A stretch of DNA of 64,000 nucleotides from Rhizosphaericola mali (GTDB lineage Bacteria; Bacteroidota; Bacteroidia; Chitinophagales; Chitinophagaceae): contig NZ_CP044016.1 of NCBI RefSeq assembly GCF_004337365.2, positions 3,887,507 to 3,951,506 of the forward strand, given 5' to 3'. Below are positions 1 through 8,636 of this stretch, in pieces; positions within the stretch are counted from its first letter, which is position 1; every line of letters begins with the position of its first letter. The notes beneath the pieces were generated by a model, which was given only the letters and a program-made list of their open reading frames with translations, was not told where the DNA came from and made no database searches. A program made the translations under genes and the position numbers.

Positions 1-1736
1 GGATAACTGCGTTCTGCAGTTTTAAATGGATTATCCTTTTCTCTATCAAACACTATTGGATTAAAATAATAAATATCCTCATCACCAATAGTTTGCTTAT
101 ACTTGAAATTTAAAGAAAGTGGCATATCATAGTTCTTAATTGAATCCACAGTTGCTTCACTAAAATGAACACTGGGCGTATATCCATTTTCTATAGTTTC
201 TAAATATTTTTTTTCACCGACACTCAGCACTTTATCTCTCTGATATTGAGATTCAAAATTACCATAATTTACGCTCACACCAATATCCAAAGAATCATTT
301 CCAATCGGGTCAATATTGACAAATATTGATTTTTTTTCTGTGATGGAGTCTGGGGATAAATACACTAATTCTGGCAATTGTTCATTTATTGTTCTACTTG
401 GTCCATTATAACAATAACTATTCAATTGGTTAAATCCAAGATGTTTATCACTTGCATCCAAAAAATATTTTTTCCCATTATAGTTGACACGACAAAGCAC
501 ATAATTAAAACGATTCATAATTGGATAAATATCAAAGGGTCTGATATGATCTCTTGTGCCTAATATCACAGGATCTGCACTTATTCCTTTCCTACGCATT
601 GCCGCTGTCAATAATATATTAATATCTGCAACGCTTCCTTTTTTTAACTTCCAAGTTTCTTTAATTGGCTGCGTTAACCAAATGGACCGTTTGTCCGTGG
701 AATTCAAACTGTTCTGCACTAAACGAAAAACGGCTTTGACGGTTTCTATAGAATCGTTTGTAGGGATATCTTTTAAGTCATCGTCTAAAAACCTATTTGT
801 AGATTGTAGTTGATGTCCAAAATCTTCATCCTTGTTTAAATCTACCGCCTCTTCTTGCCAACTATGCATATAATTTTTGATCGGCTGATCAGGCAATTTG
901 AGCGAACTTAACTGAAAACTTATCTTTGATGTATAGTTTTCTAATGACGAAATATAGGGCTCATTTTTTAGTACTTTTACGTTTTGCATTCCCCATTTCC
1001 GCACTACGGTTTTACTATGAACATTGATTGAATGTGAGCTTTCATAGGATTGATTACCTGGAACTAAAATACTGTAGTTATTTTCTTTTTGTTTAAATGT
1101 ATCCAAATCAAAATTGCGATATCCGTCTAAGCTCATTCTATAATCGAATATTGTTGGTAATTCTATTTCAAATTCAGACCAAACACGAGGATAACCACCT
1201 TGAAAATACCAAGGATCAATAGAACTAAAATAAGGGCTTTCCGTTTTATATTTATATTCTATAATGGAACCTTCTTTGATATTGGGAAATGTAAATTTTA
1301 CATTCTCAAAATTGCCAGATTGTTCATGATAGATTTTGTCTTTTTCTACGGCACTTTTTTCTAGTTGACCATTATTAACATTATAGGAAACCGCTTGTAG
1401 TGATATCAATTTTTCTTTATCCCCAGATTTTGGTACATATAAAGGCACTATAACAGTTGCAATATCATAACCACTTTTCTTCATTATTCGAATACGTGCG
1501 ATTCTTTCTGTTACAAGAGAGAAAAATCCCTGATTATTGCCTTGAAAATAAGTATTACCTCTATCAAATAAATAAACAGCTTCTGCGGAGGAATCCACCT
1601 CATATGCGGTTGGTTTAAAGTCTTCAACTTTTACATTCCCATAAGTAATCTCTGGTCCTGCAACTTTATTGCTCTGTGCAAATGAATGCGTCACAAATAG
1701 TATACTCATGCTTAATAGCACAAAATATTTAGTCAT
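1..1736 (-). CDS. DUF3857/transglutaminase-like secreted protein (3' end outside window)
   Basis: Reading from the ATG at 1736 leftward the frame stays open to the window edge (about 578 residues), so the C-terminus is missing. A signal peptide ends near THSFAQ. An N-terminal beta-rich DUF3857 region covers roughly residues 25-270, then a transglutaminase-like fold around 340-430. The usual papain-like triad looks degraded: the motif normally carrying Cys reads KKGSVADIN (Val369), the usual His position reads NRFNYVLC (Tyr412), and only the Asp of YFLDASD (Asp427) is kept. The family is common in Bacteroidota envelopes with unknown substrates; this copy is probably a binding or structural protein. 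Family call is firm, loss of catalysis is inference. Confidence 0.8.
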   Translation of the reverse strand, partial: MTKYFVLLSMSILFVTHSFAQSNKVAGPEITYGNVKVEDFKPTAYEVDSSAEAVYLFDRGNTYFQGNNQGFFSLVTERIARIRIMKKSGYDIATVIVPLYVPKSGDKEKLISLQAVSYNVNNGQLEKSAVEKDKIYHEQSGNFENVKFTFPNIKEGSIIEYKYKTESPYFSSIDPWYFQGGYPRVWSEFEIELPTIFDYRMSLDGYRNFDLDTFKQKENNYSILVPGNQSYESSHSINVHSKTVVRKWGMQNVKVLKNEPYISSLENYTSKISFQLSSLKLPDQPIKNYMHSWQEEAVDLNKDEDFGHQLQSTNRFLDDDLKDIPTNDSIETVKAVFRLVQNSLNSTDKRSIWLTQPIKETWKLKKGSVADINILLTAAMRRKGISADPVILGTRDHIRPFDIYPIMNRFNYVLCRVNYNGKKYFLDASDKHLGFNQLNSYCYNGPSRTINEQLPELVYLSPDSITEKKSIFVNIDPIGNDSLDIGVSVNYGNFESQYQRDKVLSVGEKKYLETIENGYTPSVHFSEATVDSIKNYDMPLSLNFKYKQTIGDEDIYYFNPIVFDREKDNPFKTAERSY

Positions 1737-1793
1737 AGTAGTAATTTTGGTATAATATGTTTTTTAAAATTGAGTTTTAGGGTTCTAATTAAT

Positions 1794-3008
1794 TTATCTC
1801 CTGCTAGCAATCAATAAATTCAAATCGGTATATTTTAAGTTAAATCTTTCGCTAATATAGAAATTAGTTAGGAAACCTTTGTATAAATAAACGCCGCTTC
1901 GCAAATTAATGTCTTGCCAGATCATCGATTCAAATCCGCCTTCATCTCCGATTTCAATCAACATAGGCATCAAGACATTACTCGTTGCTTGGCTTGCAGT
2001 ACGAGCAAACCCACTGGTAATATTGGGAACGCAATAATGTACGACATCATGCTTGCGATACACAGGATTTTCTAATGTTGTTGGTACGCTCGTTTCAAAA
2101 CAACCACCGCGATCAATACTGATATCGATAATGACACTTCCTGGACGCATACGAGCGACCATCTCTTCTGTAACGATAACAGGAGTCCGACCTTTTTCCG
2201 AACTTAAAGCGCCAACAGCAACTTCGCAAGTTTTTAATTGTTTGGCAAGTATATTCGGTTCGATTACGCTCGTCCACATACGCATCCCAAGATTATTTTG
2301 TAATCTTTTGAGACGGTAAATATTGTTGTCAAATACCTTTACCGAAGCGCCGAGCGCCATTGCCGTACGAGCGGCATATTCGCCCACAACACCCGCACCC
2401 AAAATAATTACTTTAGTTGGAGGAATACCGCTAATACCACCCAATAGGACACCTTTCCCATTATTTCCACAAGAAAGATATTCGCCTGCAATCAACATAG
2501 AAGCACTCCCAGCAATTTCGCTCATAGTACGCACGATAGGGTACGTGCCGCTATCATCTTTTAACCATTCAAATGCTATTGCTGTAACTTTCTTTTTGGC
2601 TAAAGATTCAACAATATTTTTATTTAATGACGCATGATGTATCGGAGAAAGTACGATTTGGTTAGGCTGTAAAAGAGGAACTTCCTCTTCGAATATAGGT
2701 GCACTTTTTATCAGTAATGGGCATTTATACACAGTTTCTTTGTCATACACAATTTGCGCACCAGCGTCACTAAAATCTTTGTCACTATATTGCGCACCTT
2801 CACCAGCTTTGGATTCAATGATTACATCATGTCCATTATTTACTAACACACTCACTGCCTCTGGTATCAAGGCCACACGATTTTCTTGAAATGCAGATTC
2901 TTTAGGTATACCAATGACTAATTTCGAACTTTTAGGTTTGATGTCGAGCATTTCTTCCTGTGTTTCAAAACTGACACCAAGATCTATAATAGGAATGGGC
3001 TTTGACAT
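1794..3008 (-). CDS. ald: alanine dehydrogenase
   Basis: NAD-dependent enzyme interconverting alanine and pyruvate plus ammonia in the cytoplasm. The N-terminal AlaDh/PNT domain starts near residue 30 with GIPKES and has Lys101 and His124-125 where the family places substrate-binding Lys and catalytic His. The Rossmann loop GAGVVGE is at 204-210, and the SIDRGGCFET motif follows. It has about 30 extra N-terminal residues compared with the classic 370-residue enzymes, as in other Bacteroidota homologues. It lies 7 bp downstream of tsaE on the same strand, so the two are probably co-transcribed. Confidence 0.9.
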   Translation of the reverse strand: MSKPIPIIDLGVSFETQEEMLDIKPKSSKLVIGIPKESAFQENRVALIPEAVSVLVNNGHDVIIESKAGEGAQYSDKDFSDAGAQIVYDKETVYKCPLLIKSAPIFEEEVPLLQPNQIVLSPIHHASLNKNIVESLAKKKVTAIAFEWLKDDSGTYPIVRTMSEIAGSASMLIAGEYLSCGNNGKGVLLGGISGIPPTKVIILGAGVVGEYAARTAMALGASVKVFDNNIYRLKRLQNNLGMRMWTSVIEPNILAKQLKTCEVAVGALSSEKGRTPVIVTEEMVARMRPGSVIIDISIDRGGCFETSVPTTLENPVYRKHDVVHYCVPNITSGFARTASQATSNVLMPMLIEIGDEGGFESMIWQDINLRSGVYLYKGFLTNFYISERFNLKYTDLNLLIASRR

Positions 3009-3015
3009 AATGTAA

Positions 3016-3450
3016 TCATTTAAAAATTTGGTCTTTTCTAACTTCTAATATTCTTTTCCCATCCGTATGAACAGAAAAATATAGGTGAATGGTTATTTCT
3101 TTTTCTAATAATTCTGGCGCGATTTCTGGCCATTCTACGATACTCAATTTGGATGCGTAAATAGCATCTTCGACTCCTGCATTAACGGCGTCTTCTTCTC
3201 CCTTGAGTCTGTAAAGATCAATATGGCTAATCGTACCGATTATCGGACTGATATATTGGTTGATGATGGCAAACGTAGGACTACTTATATTATCTTCACA
3301 TTGTAAAATATTTTTGCAAAGCATATTGGTAAATGTCGTCTTACCGACGCCCATGTCTCCGTGCATTGCCCATATTTTATAAGATTGAAATTCATTCCAG
3401 CATTGCCCCACCACTTGTTCTAACTCATCTAAATCATACAATACTTTCAT
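3016..3450 (-). CDS. tsaE: tRNA threonylcarbamoyladenosine biosynthesis ATPase TsaE
   Basis: P-loop ATPase that works with TsaB and TsaD in making t6A37 on ANN-decoding tRNAs. Walker A is GDMGVGKTTF at residues 31-40, SSPTFAIINQY follows near 65, and the HIDLYRL motif near 85 is characteristic of the family. The length of 144 residues is normal. It is the first gene of a two-gene unit with ald on the minus strand. I found no exact TAnnTTTG box directly upstream of it. Confidence 0.93.
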   Translation of the reverse strand: MKVLYDLDELEQVVGQCWNEFQSYKIWAMHGDMGVGKTTFTNMLCKNILQCEDNISSPTFAIINQYISPIIGTISHIDLYRLKGEEDAVNAGVEDAIYASKLSIVEWPEIAPELLEKEITIHLYFSVHTDGKRILEVRKDQIFK

Positions 3451-3513
3451 TTTGCAAATATCCTTTCATTAAGACAATATTAGCAAAAGAATTTAAAAGA
3501 AATATGCATTCCC

Positions 3514-3521
3514 TAATTTTG
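3514..3521 (+). promoter_or_regulatory. candidate Bacteroidota -7 promoter box TAATTTTG
   Basis: Exact match to TAnnTTTG, 26 bp upstream of the ATG at 3547. A well placed -33 TTG is not obvious, so this rests on the -7 match and its position. Confidence 0.45.
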
Positions 3522-3546
3522 ACGTAAAATCTACAATTTGTTAATA

Positions 3547-3852
3547 ATGGAAAATAAAAATGAAGTACCACTAACTAATATGCTCGTGTACGGTCAGGAG
3601 GGCGAAGAAATGGTTTTTCCAATGAAAACGAGCGATTTAAAAATTGGGGATTTAATACAAGTGGAAGCAGGAGAGCAAATACCAACAGACTTTAAAATAT
3701 TGGTAGGCGAATTAGTCGTGGAAAAAGATGGAAAAGATCTTATTTTTCAAAAAGGCAATATCGCAGTGGCTCCGTTTTTAGTAAAAAAAGGTAAGGCAAA
3801 AGGTTATGTTTTCTCCGCAATGGAAGATGCCATTTATGCTAAAAAAGAGTAA
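3547..3852 (+). CDS. small conserved-looking protein of unknown function
   Basis: A 101-residue protein from the ATG at 3547; an in-frame TTG at 3538 would add three residues but is a poorer start. No signal peptide or membrane segment. Residues around 25-45 read DLKIGDLIQVEAGEQIPTD, which closely resembles the actuator-domain loop of P-type ATPases, but there is no transmembrane, phosphorylation or nucleotide-binding domain, so it is not an ATPase. The rest is alternating short strands and looks like a small beta-barrel. It precedes coaX by 59 bp on the same strand. Function unknown. Confidence 0.65.
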   Translation: MENKNEVPLTNMLVYGQEGEEMVFPMKTSDLKIGDLIQVEAGEQIPTDFKILVGELVVEKDGKDLIFQKGNIAVAPFLVKKGKAKGYVFSAMEDAIYAKKE

Positions 3853-3911
3853 AAATGTCCTTTTGCATAGATTATTTTGTTATTTAGCACCAAAAATTAG
3901 CTCCATTTAAG

Positions 3912-4643
3912 ATGTCAGTTACCCTTTGTTTTGATTTTGGAAATACGCGTTTGAAATGCGCCATATTTCACGGCGATCAATTTGTAAAAGAAATTGTTTT
4001 GCCCGATACGACGCAAGAAACGCTTTTAAATCTGATACGTACAGAAAATGCGGATCAATCAGTGCTATCATCCGTCATCCATCATGATGAAAGCATTGAA
4101 ATCTTATTAAAGGAGCATACGCATTTTCATAAAATATCTTCTGAAAGCAAAAAGAATATTGGTACACCTTTTCCCAAAACAACTTCTGTCGGAGCGGATC
4201 GTTGGGCATTATTGTCTGGAGCGTTAAATATATTTCCACATCAGCATAATTTGATTATTGGTTTGGGCTCTTGTATCACATACAATTTTTTGGATTGTTT
4301 TGATCAATTTTTAGGAGGTGCGATTTCTCCTGGTTTACAGATGCGCTTCAAGGCGATGAACGATCATACAGCACTTTTGCCCTTAGTCACACCTGAATGG
4401 AATTTTCCATTGGTGGGTTATGATACCAAAACCAATTTGTTGAGCGGCGTGATTCTAGGCATGAGCAAAGAAATCGATGGCATGATCGATGCTTACAAAG
4501 AAAAATATGATCAGTTAAATGTATTGTTAACAGGCGGCGATATGGTATTTTTTACACCACATCTTAAAAATCAAGTTTTGGCAGACGCTCAATTGACCTA
4601 CAAGGGAATTTATTCTATCGGAAAATTAAACGGTCTTGTGTAA
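3912..4643 (+). CDS. coaX: type III pantothenate kinase
   Basis: Catalyses the first step of coenzyme A synthesis, phosphorylating pantothenate. ASKHA-fold signatures are present: phosphate loop DFGNTRLK at residues 8-15, VGADRWAL at 93-100 with the catalytic Asp97, the GLGSCITYN strand at 117-125, and GGAISPG at 135-141. The length of 243 residues is typical. Type III enzymes are insensitive to CoA feedback, a family property. lptC follows after 24 bp with its own candidate -7 box. Confidence 0.93.
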   Translation: MSVTLCFDFGNTRLKCAIFHGDQFVKEIVLPDTTQETLLNLIRTENADQSVLSSVIHHDESIEILLKEHTHFHKISSESKKNIGTPFPKTTSVGADRWALLSGALNIFPHQHNLIIGLGSCITYNFLDCFDQFLGGAISPGLQMRFKAMNDHTALLPLVTPEWNFPLVGYDTKTNLLSGVILGMSKEIDGMIDAYKEKYDQLNVLLTGGDMVFFTPHLKNQVLADAQLTYKGIYSIGKLNGLV

Positions 4644-4649
4644 AACGTA

Positions 4650-4657
4650 TAAATTTG
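4650..4657 (+). promoter_or_regulatory. candidate -7 promoter box TAAATTTG before lptC
   Basis: Exact TAnnTTTG match 10 bp before the lptC ATG at 4668. It would give a very short leader; no convincing -33 TTG at the usual spacing. Confidence 0.35.
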
Positions 4658-4667
4658 CGCTTTGCAA

Positions 4668-5252
4668 ATGAAGATGTTTCTATATATAGCCTTGGTTTTA
4701 TTTTTGGTTTCATGTAAAAATGATATCAATGAAGTACGTGCATTGGACAAAAAACATGATATCAATATGGAAACCGGCACGATGATCAACGCTTATATGA
4801 GTACCGAAGGAAAAGTTAAAGCACATCTTACTGCGCCATACATGATACGCTCTACCTCGGATTCTAACATGACAGAATTTCCCAAAACGTTGACGGTATT
4901 TCTTTATGATGACAGTACACGCGTCAACACACACATTTTTGCAAAATATGGTCGTTATATTCAAAGAAAAAGTTTGATTTATCTACGAGATAGCGTCGTA
5001 ATTTATAATGTAGCCAAAGACACTCTTCGTACGTCTGAATTATTTTGGGATCAAAATTCTGGAAGGATGTACACCAGTAAAGAAGTATGGGTACATCAAT
5101 ATTTTCCAGAAAATTATATTGATGCGTTGGATGGAATGGAAACGTCCTCTCAAAATCTCAATAATTACACATTTTTTAATCCTAGATATGGCAGTTTTAT
5201 GTCATACAGTGAAGCTTCATTATCTCCAGGAAGCATGGATACAAAAAAATAG
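4668..5252 (+). CDS. lptC: LPS export ABC transporter periplasmic protein LptC
   Basis: Envelope protein linking the LptBFG transporter to LptA in lipopolysaccharide export. The ATG at 4668 gives a lipoprotein-type signal peptide with a lipobox LFLVSC; a TTG six bases earlier is in frame but less likely. The body is beta-rich, as in the LptC jellyroll: TGTMINAYMSTEGKVKAHLTA, then repeated strands ending near EVWVHQ. Bacteroidota LptC proteins are often lipoproteins, unlike the membrane-anchored E. coli form. The C-terminal 45 residues, rich in Ser and Asn, lie outside the core. Confidence 0.85.
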   Translation: MKMFLYIALVLFLVSCKNDINEVRALDKKHDINMETGTMINAYMSTEGKVKAHLTAPYMIRSTSDSNMTEFPKTLTVFLYDDSTRVNTHIFAKYGRYIQRKSLIYLRDSVVIYNVAKDTLRTSELFWDQNSGRMYTSKEVWVHQYFPENYIDALDGMETSSQNLNNYTFFNPRYGSFMSYSEASLSPGSMDTKK

Positions 5253-5298
5253 TCTCGAATTTTCTTTTTTACTAATTGATAAATACTAACTTAGTAAC

Positions 5299-6561
5299 AT
5301 GACGCAACGAGAAACTATTTTGGGAATAATTATCATACTTCTTTGTATTCTCTTTTTCGCAGGCATGGAGATTGCGTTTGTTACTGCAAACAAGCTCAAT
5401 ATAGAATTAAAGAAAAAACAAGGGAAATCCTCAGGATTAATTCTTTCTCGTTTTACAGAAAGACCGTCGAATGTCGTCGCAACAATGATGGCTTGTTTGA
5501 CCTTATCTCTGATTATTTACGGATTATTGGTACATCAATTATTGCGTACTGCAGTGTGGATGCCTATTCATTTGAATAATGAATATTTAACTTCTGCATT
5601 TAATTTTATCATTGCATTTTTAGTAGCTATTTTATTTGGAAGACTATTGCCAAGAACGGTATTTAGTAGAAATGATAAATTATTATATTTTTTCTCTCCC
5701 TTATTACAATTATTTGTATCCATATTTTCTCCCATCATTACTATTTTCGTAGGTATTGCCAAAGGAATTTTGATATACTTATTTAATGTAAATGGCGAAC
5801 GTTTACAAAGTTCTATTTCTAAAGCCAAAATTGATCAATTTTATAGAATTGGGAAAAAACTCAATGAAGACAAACCTCAATCCGATGGAAACGCACGCAT
5901 GTTTGAAAATGCACTTTCGCTTACCAAAACATCGGTAAGACAATGCCTTGTACCAAGAACAGAAGTTATTGCATTGCCATTAACTACATCAATAAATGAG
6001 CTACACGAGAAGTTTTTATCCGCCAATCTAAGTAAAATTGTCATCTTCGGAAAAGATATAGATGATATTGTTGGATATGTGCATCAATTGGATTTATTTA
6101 AAAGACCTACACAATTAAAAGACATTTTATTGCCAGTATTCACTGTACCACAATCCATGAGTGCATTAGATCTTATGTCCAAATTTTCCCTAGAAAGGAA
6201 AAGTTTGGCTTGGGTAGTAGATGAATTTGGTGGTACCGCAGGAATCGTAACTAAAGAAGATATTTTGACGGAAATTTTCGGAGATATCCACGATACAAAC
6301 TCCTCTAATTATTTGGTTGAGAAGAAATTATCCGATCGCGAGTTTATTTTTTCAGGTAGAATTGAGTTAGATTATTTAAACTCTACTTATGACTTAGATT
6401 TCCCGGCTGCAAAAGCAGAAACGCTTTCTGGTTATATTATCAACCATAACAAACAAATACCCAAACTCAACCAAAGAATCATCATCGACGATTACGAATT
6501 TGAGATTTTAAGCATTTTAGATACTCGCATCGATAAGGTACAATTGAAAGTCTTAGGTTAA
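5299..6561 (+). CDS. CNNM-domain/CBS-pair membrane protein (hemolysin C/CorC family)
   Basis: Integral membrane protein of the CorB/CorC-like family, often tied to Mg2+ or Co2+ efflux; in Bacteroidota the gliding protein GldE is a relative. Hydrophobic segments lie near residues 5-27, 60-80, 93-115 and 130-155 (CNNM domain). Two CBS motifs follow between about 205 and 325 (VPRTEVIALP, then VDEFGGTAGIVTKEDILTEI), then a CorC_HlyC C-terminal domain from about 335. The length of 420 is normal. Ion specificity cannot be read from sequence. Confidence 0.88.
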   Translation: MTQRETILGIIIILLCILFFAGMEIAFVTANKLNIELKKKQGKSSGLILSRFTERPSNVVATMMACLTLSLIIYGLLVHQLLRTAVWMPIHLNNEYLTSAFNFIIAFLVAILFGRLLPRTVFSRNDKLLYFFSPLLQLFVSIFSPIITIFVGIAKGILIYLFNVNGERLQSSISKAKIDQFYRIGKKLNEDKPQSDGNARMFENALSLTKTSVRQCLVPRTEVIALPLTTSINELHEKFLSANLSKIVIFGKDIDDIVGYVHQLDLFKRPTQLKDILLPVFTVPQSMSALDLMSKFSLERKSLAWVVDEFGGTAGIVTKEDILTEIFGDIHDTNSSNYLVEKKLSDREFIFSGRIELDYLNSTYDLDFPAAKAETLSGYIINHNKQIPKLNQRIIIDDYEFEILSILDTRIDKVQLKVLG

Positions 6562-6578
6562 TTTTCAGAAAATCAATT

Positions 6579-6607
6579 TTGCCATTTGAGCCAGTCGTTT
6601 AACTTTG
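6579..6607 (+). promoter_or_regulatory. promoter of tatC (TTG, 18-bp spacer, TAACTTTG)
   Basis: TTG at 6579-6581 and TAACTTTG at 6600-6607, 18 bp apart, match the Bacteroidota RpoD consensus. The tatC ATG is 26 bp further on. Confidence 0.6.
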
Positions 6608-6633
6608 CGGACTAATATTTAGCAGTTTACACG

Positions 6634-7494
6634 ATGATTAACGATTTATTTCAACGCGGCGGAGATAGCGAAAAGGCAGAAATGTCATTTGTGGATCATT
6701 TAGAAGCATTGCGTTGGCATATCGTCAGAAGCATATTAGCCATCTTGGTTTTTGCGGTCATCATTTTTATAAAAATCCATTGGGTTACCGATTATATTTT
6801 ATTCGGACCATTGAATCCAGACTTTGTTAGCTACACAGGTTTTTGTAAATTCAGTCATTTTATTCATGCTGGTGACGCATTTTGTTTGCCACCTATCAAA
6901 GTAAATATGCAAGCCAATACCTTTGGTACGCAATTTATCGGAAGTTTTACGATTGCCATTTTGGGTGGATTTATCGCTGCATTTCCGTATATATTTTGGG
7001 AATTTTGGAAATTTGTAAAACCCGCATTGAAACCTAATGAATTGAAAAACACGCGATTTGCAATATTTTGGGTGTCTTTCTTTTTCTTTTTAGGTGCAGC
7101 ATTTGGATATTTTGTTTTAAGTCCATTTACCTTCAATTTCTTAGCCTCTTTCCAATTGAGTAATCGTAATATGATCTTAACCATCCCGACTTTGGATGAT
7201 TATATCAGTAATATGACCAATATCATTTTGGGTTGTGGTATCGCATTTGAAATGCCTGTATTGGCATTTGTATTGACAAAAATTGGATTGATTACACCTA
7301 AATTTTTGAAGACTTATCGCAAATATGCCATTGTCGTCATCTTAGTAGTTGCTGCAGTAATTACACCCAGTCCAGACTGGATCAGTCAGATGTTGGTATT
7401 TTTGCCATTGATTAGCTTGTACGAAATAAGTGTATTTGTATCCAAAAGAGTATACAAAGAAGAGAAACAAAAAGAATTAGAAGAATGGAGCTAG
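6634..7494 (+). CDS. tatC: Sec-independent protein translocase TatC
   Basis: Polytopic inner-membrane receptor for twin-arginine signal peptides. The cytoplasmic N-terminal motif FVDHLEALRWHI near residue 20 matches the conserved HLEELR segment. Six hydrophobic helices follow, with FPYIFWEFWKFVKPALKPNE at the conserved first cytoplasmic loop and ITPSPDWISQ before the last helix. An insertion rich in Phe, Cys and His (residues about 55-90) between TM1 and TM2 is typical of Bacteroidota TatC. No tatA gene lies beside it. It is convergent with DUF2007, leaving only a 3-bp gap. Confidence 0.95.
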   Translation: MINDLFQRGGDSEKAEMSFVDHLEALRWHIVRSILAILVFAVIIFIKIHWVTDYILFGPLNPDFVSYTGFCKFSHFIHAGDAFCLPPIKVNMQANTFGTQFIGSFTIAILGGFIAAFPYIFWEFWKFVKPALKPNELKNTRFAIFWVSFFFFLGAAFGYFVLSPFTFNFLASFQLSNRNMILTIPTLDDYISNMTNIILGCGIAFEMPVLAFVLTKIGLITPKFLKTYRKYAIVVILVVAAVITPSPDWISQMLVFLPLISLYEISVFVSKRVYKEEKQKELEEWS

Positions 7495-7497
7495 ATC

Positions 7498-7761
7498 TCA
7501 ATTAGAGAAATAGCCCATTTGAAAATCTTCATCATCTTTTTGACTTTCCACATCCGAAAGTAAAATCTCTGCTTCGGATGCGGATTGAATATCGACCATA
7601 AGTTTAATTCCCCCATTAGCTAAAGACAAATAAGGCAAAATCGTACTTACATTCTCATCTTGTAAATAACAAGCAATTCCATTTTCTTTTAACATACCCA
7701 AACTAATATTGGCAGTTACATAATTATTATAGGTGCGTAGTAAGGTATATTCTATAGCCAT
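7498..7761 (-). CDS. DUF2007 domain protein (putative signal-transducing protein)
   Basis: An 87-residue cytoplasmic protein. The core YTLLRTYNNYVTANISLGML, ENGIACYLQDEN and GGIKLMVDIQSASEAEILL fits the small ferredoxin-like DUF2007 fold, a family of unknown biochemical role. It ends with an acidic tail. It sits 9 bp downstream of the inositol-monophosphatase-like gene on the same strand, so is likely its operon partner. Confidence 0.8.
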   Translation of the reverse strand: MAIEYTLLRTYNNYVTANISLGMLKENGIACYLQDENVSTILPYLSLANGGIKLMVDIQSASEAEILLSDVESQKDDEDFQMGYFSN

Positions 7762-7770
7762 GAGCAGTAA

Positions 7771-8445
7771 TTATTTAGGCGAAATGATATCAACCAATGT
7801 ATTATGAATCAATCCATTGGAAGCAATCAAACCATGCTCGTAAAATCCATCATATCGACCACAAGCCGTCCAACAGAGGTCTAAAGCCGCACTTCCTAAT
7901 CTACGCAAAGCAATACCTTGCGAAATAAATCGCTCAAATACAGGAATCGGTCCATTTGGATCTTGAATATATTCGTAAGGAAATCCTGTAGCCAAACAGC
8001 TTTTTTCCAAAGAAGTTTGTTCGCTTACATGGATTGGTGCATCATTTAGCGTAGCACCTTTTCCTTTTTCCGCTAGAAAAAATTCATTCATAAAAGGATT
8101 GTACACTGCACCCAAAATCATTTCTCCTGCTTTTTCCACACCAATTGAAATACAACAAATAGGAATATTCTGCGCATAATTAATCGTGCCGTCAATTGGA
8201 TCGATAATCCATTTATATTCAGAATCTTTTGCTATTTCACCAGACTCTTCGCTTAGCAAAAAATGATCAGGAAAGTTAGACTTAATGACTTCAAATATGG
8301 CTTTTTCCGAAGCTTTATCCGCTTCTGTTACTGGATTATTTACGCCATCTTTATTAATAATCTGATGTTTTTTATTGAAATAAAAGGCTGCTCTTTCGGC
8401 TCCAGCTTTTGCCGCTTCAATGAGCGTATTTTTTAAATTTTCCAT
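7771..8445 (-). CDS. inositol monophosphatase family protein with internal deletion
   Basis: The start is the ATG at 8445 (MENLKNTL); an upstream in-frame ATG at 8478 adds a hydrophobic stretch that is not part of the family. Motif 1 (SEES at about 65-68) and motif 2 (DPIDGT at 82-87) are intact, so Mg2+ ligands Glu and Asp are present. After GRYDGFYEHG (197-205) the sequence jumps to LIASNGLIHNTL, which in family members lies some 35-40 residues later. The skipped block holds the WDxAAG motif with the third metal-binding/catalytic Asp. Length is 224 against about 260 for the family. It is probably catalytically impaired; the reading frame is preserved, so it may still be expressed. Confidence 0.8.
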   Translation of the reverse strand: MENLKNTLIEAAKAGAERAAFYFNKKHQIINKDGVNNPVTEADKASEKAIFEVIKSNFPDHFLLSEESGEIAKDSEYKWIIDPIDGTINYAQNIPICCISIGVEKAGEMILGAVYNPFMNEFFLAEKGKGATLNDAPIHVSEQTSLEKSCLATGFPYEYIQDPNGPIPVFERFISQGIALRRLGSAALDLCWTACGRYDGFYEHGLIASNGLIHNTLVDIISPK

Positions 8446-8500
8446 GAGGTAAATATAAATTATTGGCAGCAAAAGCATTTTAAATTTATGTGAAATCTGG

Positions 8501-8585
8501 TGAGGTGGACGGAGTGAAGTAAGATGTAGAAGGTTGGAGGTTTACCAACATTACAATTTCCTCACGCCTCATACCTTCCACCTCA
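8501..8585. repeat. purine/pyrimidine-skewed imperfect inverted repeat
   Basis: Perfect 9-bp arms TGAGGTGGA (8501-8509) and TCCACCTCA (8577-8585) enclose a segment that is purine-rich on its left half and pyrimidine-rich on its right half (GAAGGTTGGAGG against CCTCATACCTTCC). It can fold into a long imperfect hairpin between the divergent genes at 8445 and 8637. It looks like an interspersed intergenic repeat; no second copy is obvious in this window. Confidence 0.4.
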
Positions 8586-8610
8586 AACCTCATTCCTAAA
8601 AATAATCGCT

Positions 8611-8618
8611 TAACTTTG
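8611..8618 (+). promoter_or_regulatory. -7 promoter box TAACTTTG of thiL
   Basis: Exact TAnnTTTG match, 18 bp before the thiL ATG at 8637. It argues against the in-frame TTG at 8616, which lies inside the box. Confidence 0.55.
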
Positions 8619-8636
8619 TCCATTCAAATAATTAAC

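Noticed and set aside
4710-4964. Open frame on the - strand within lptC
   Set aside because: Cys/His-rich reading from antisense codons, no signals.
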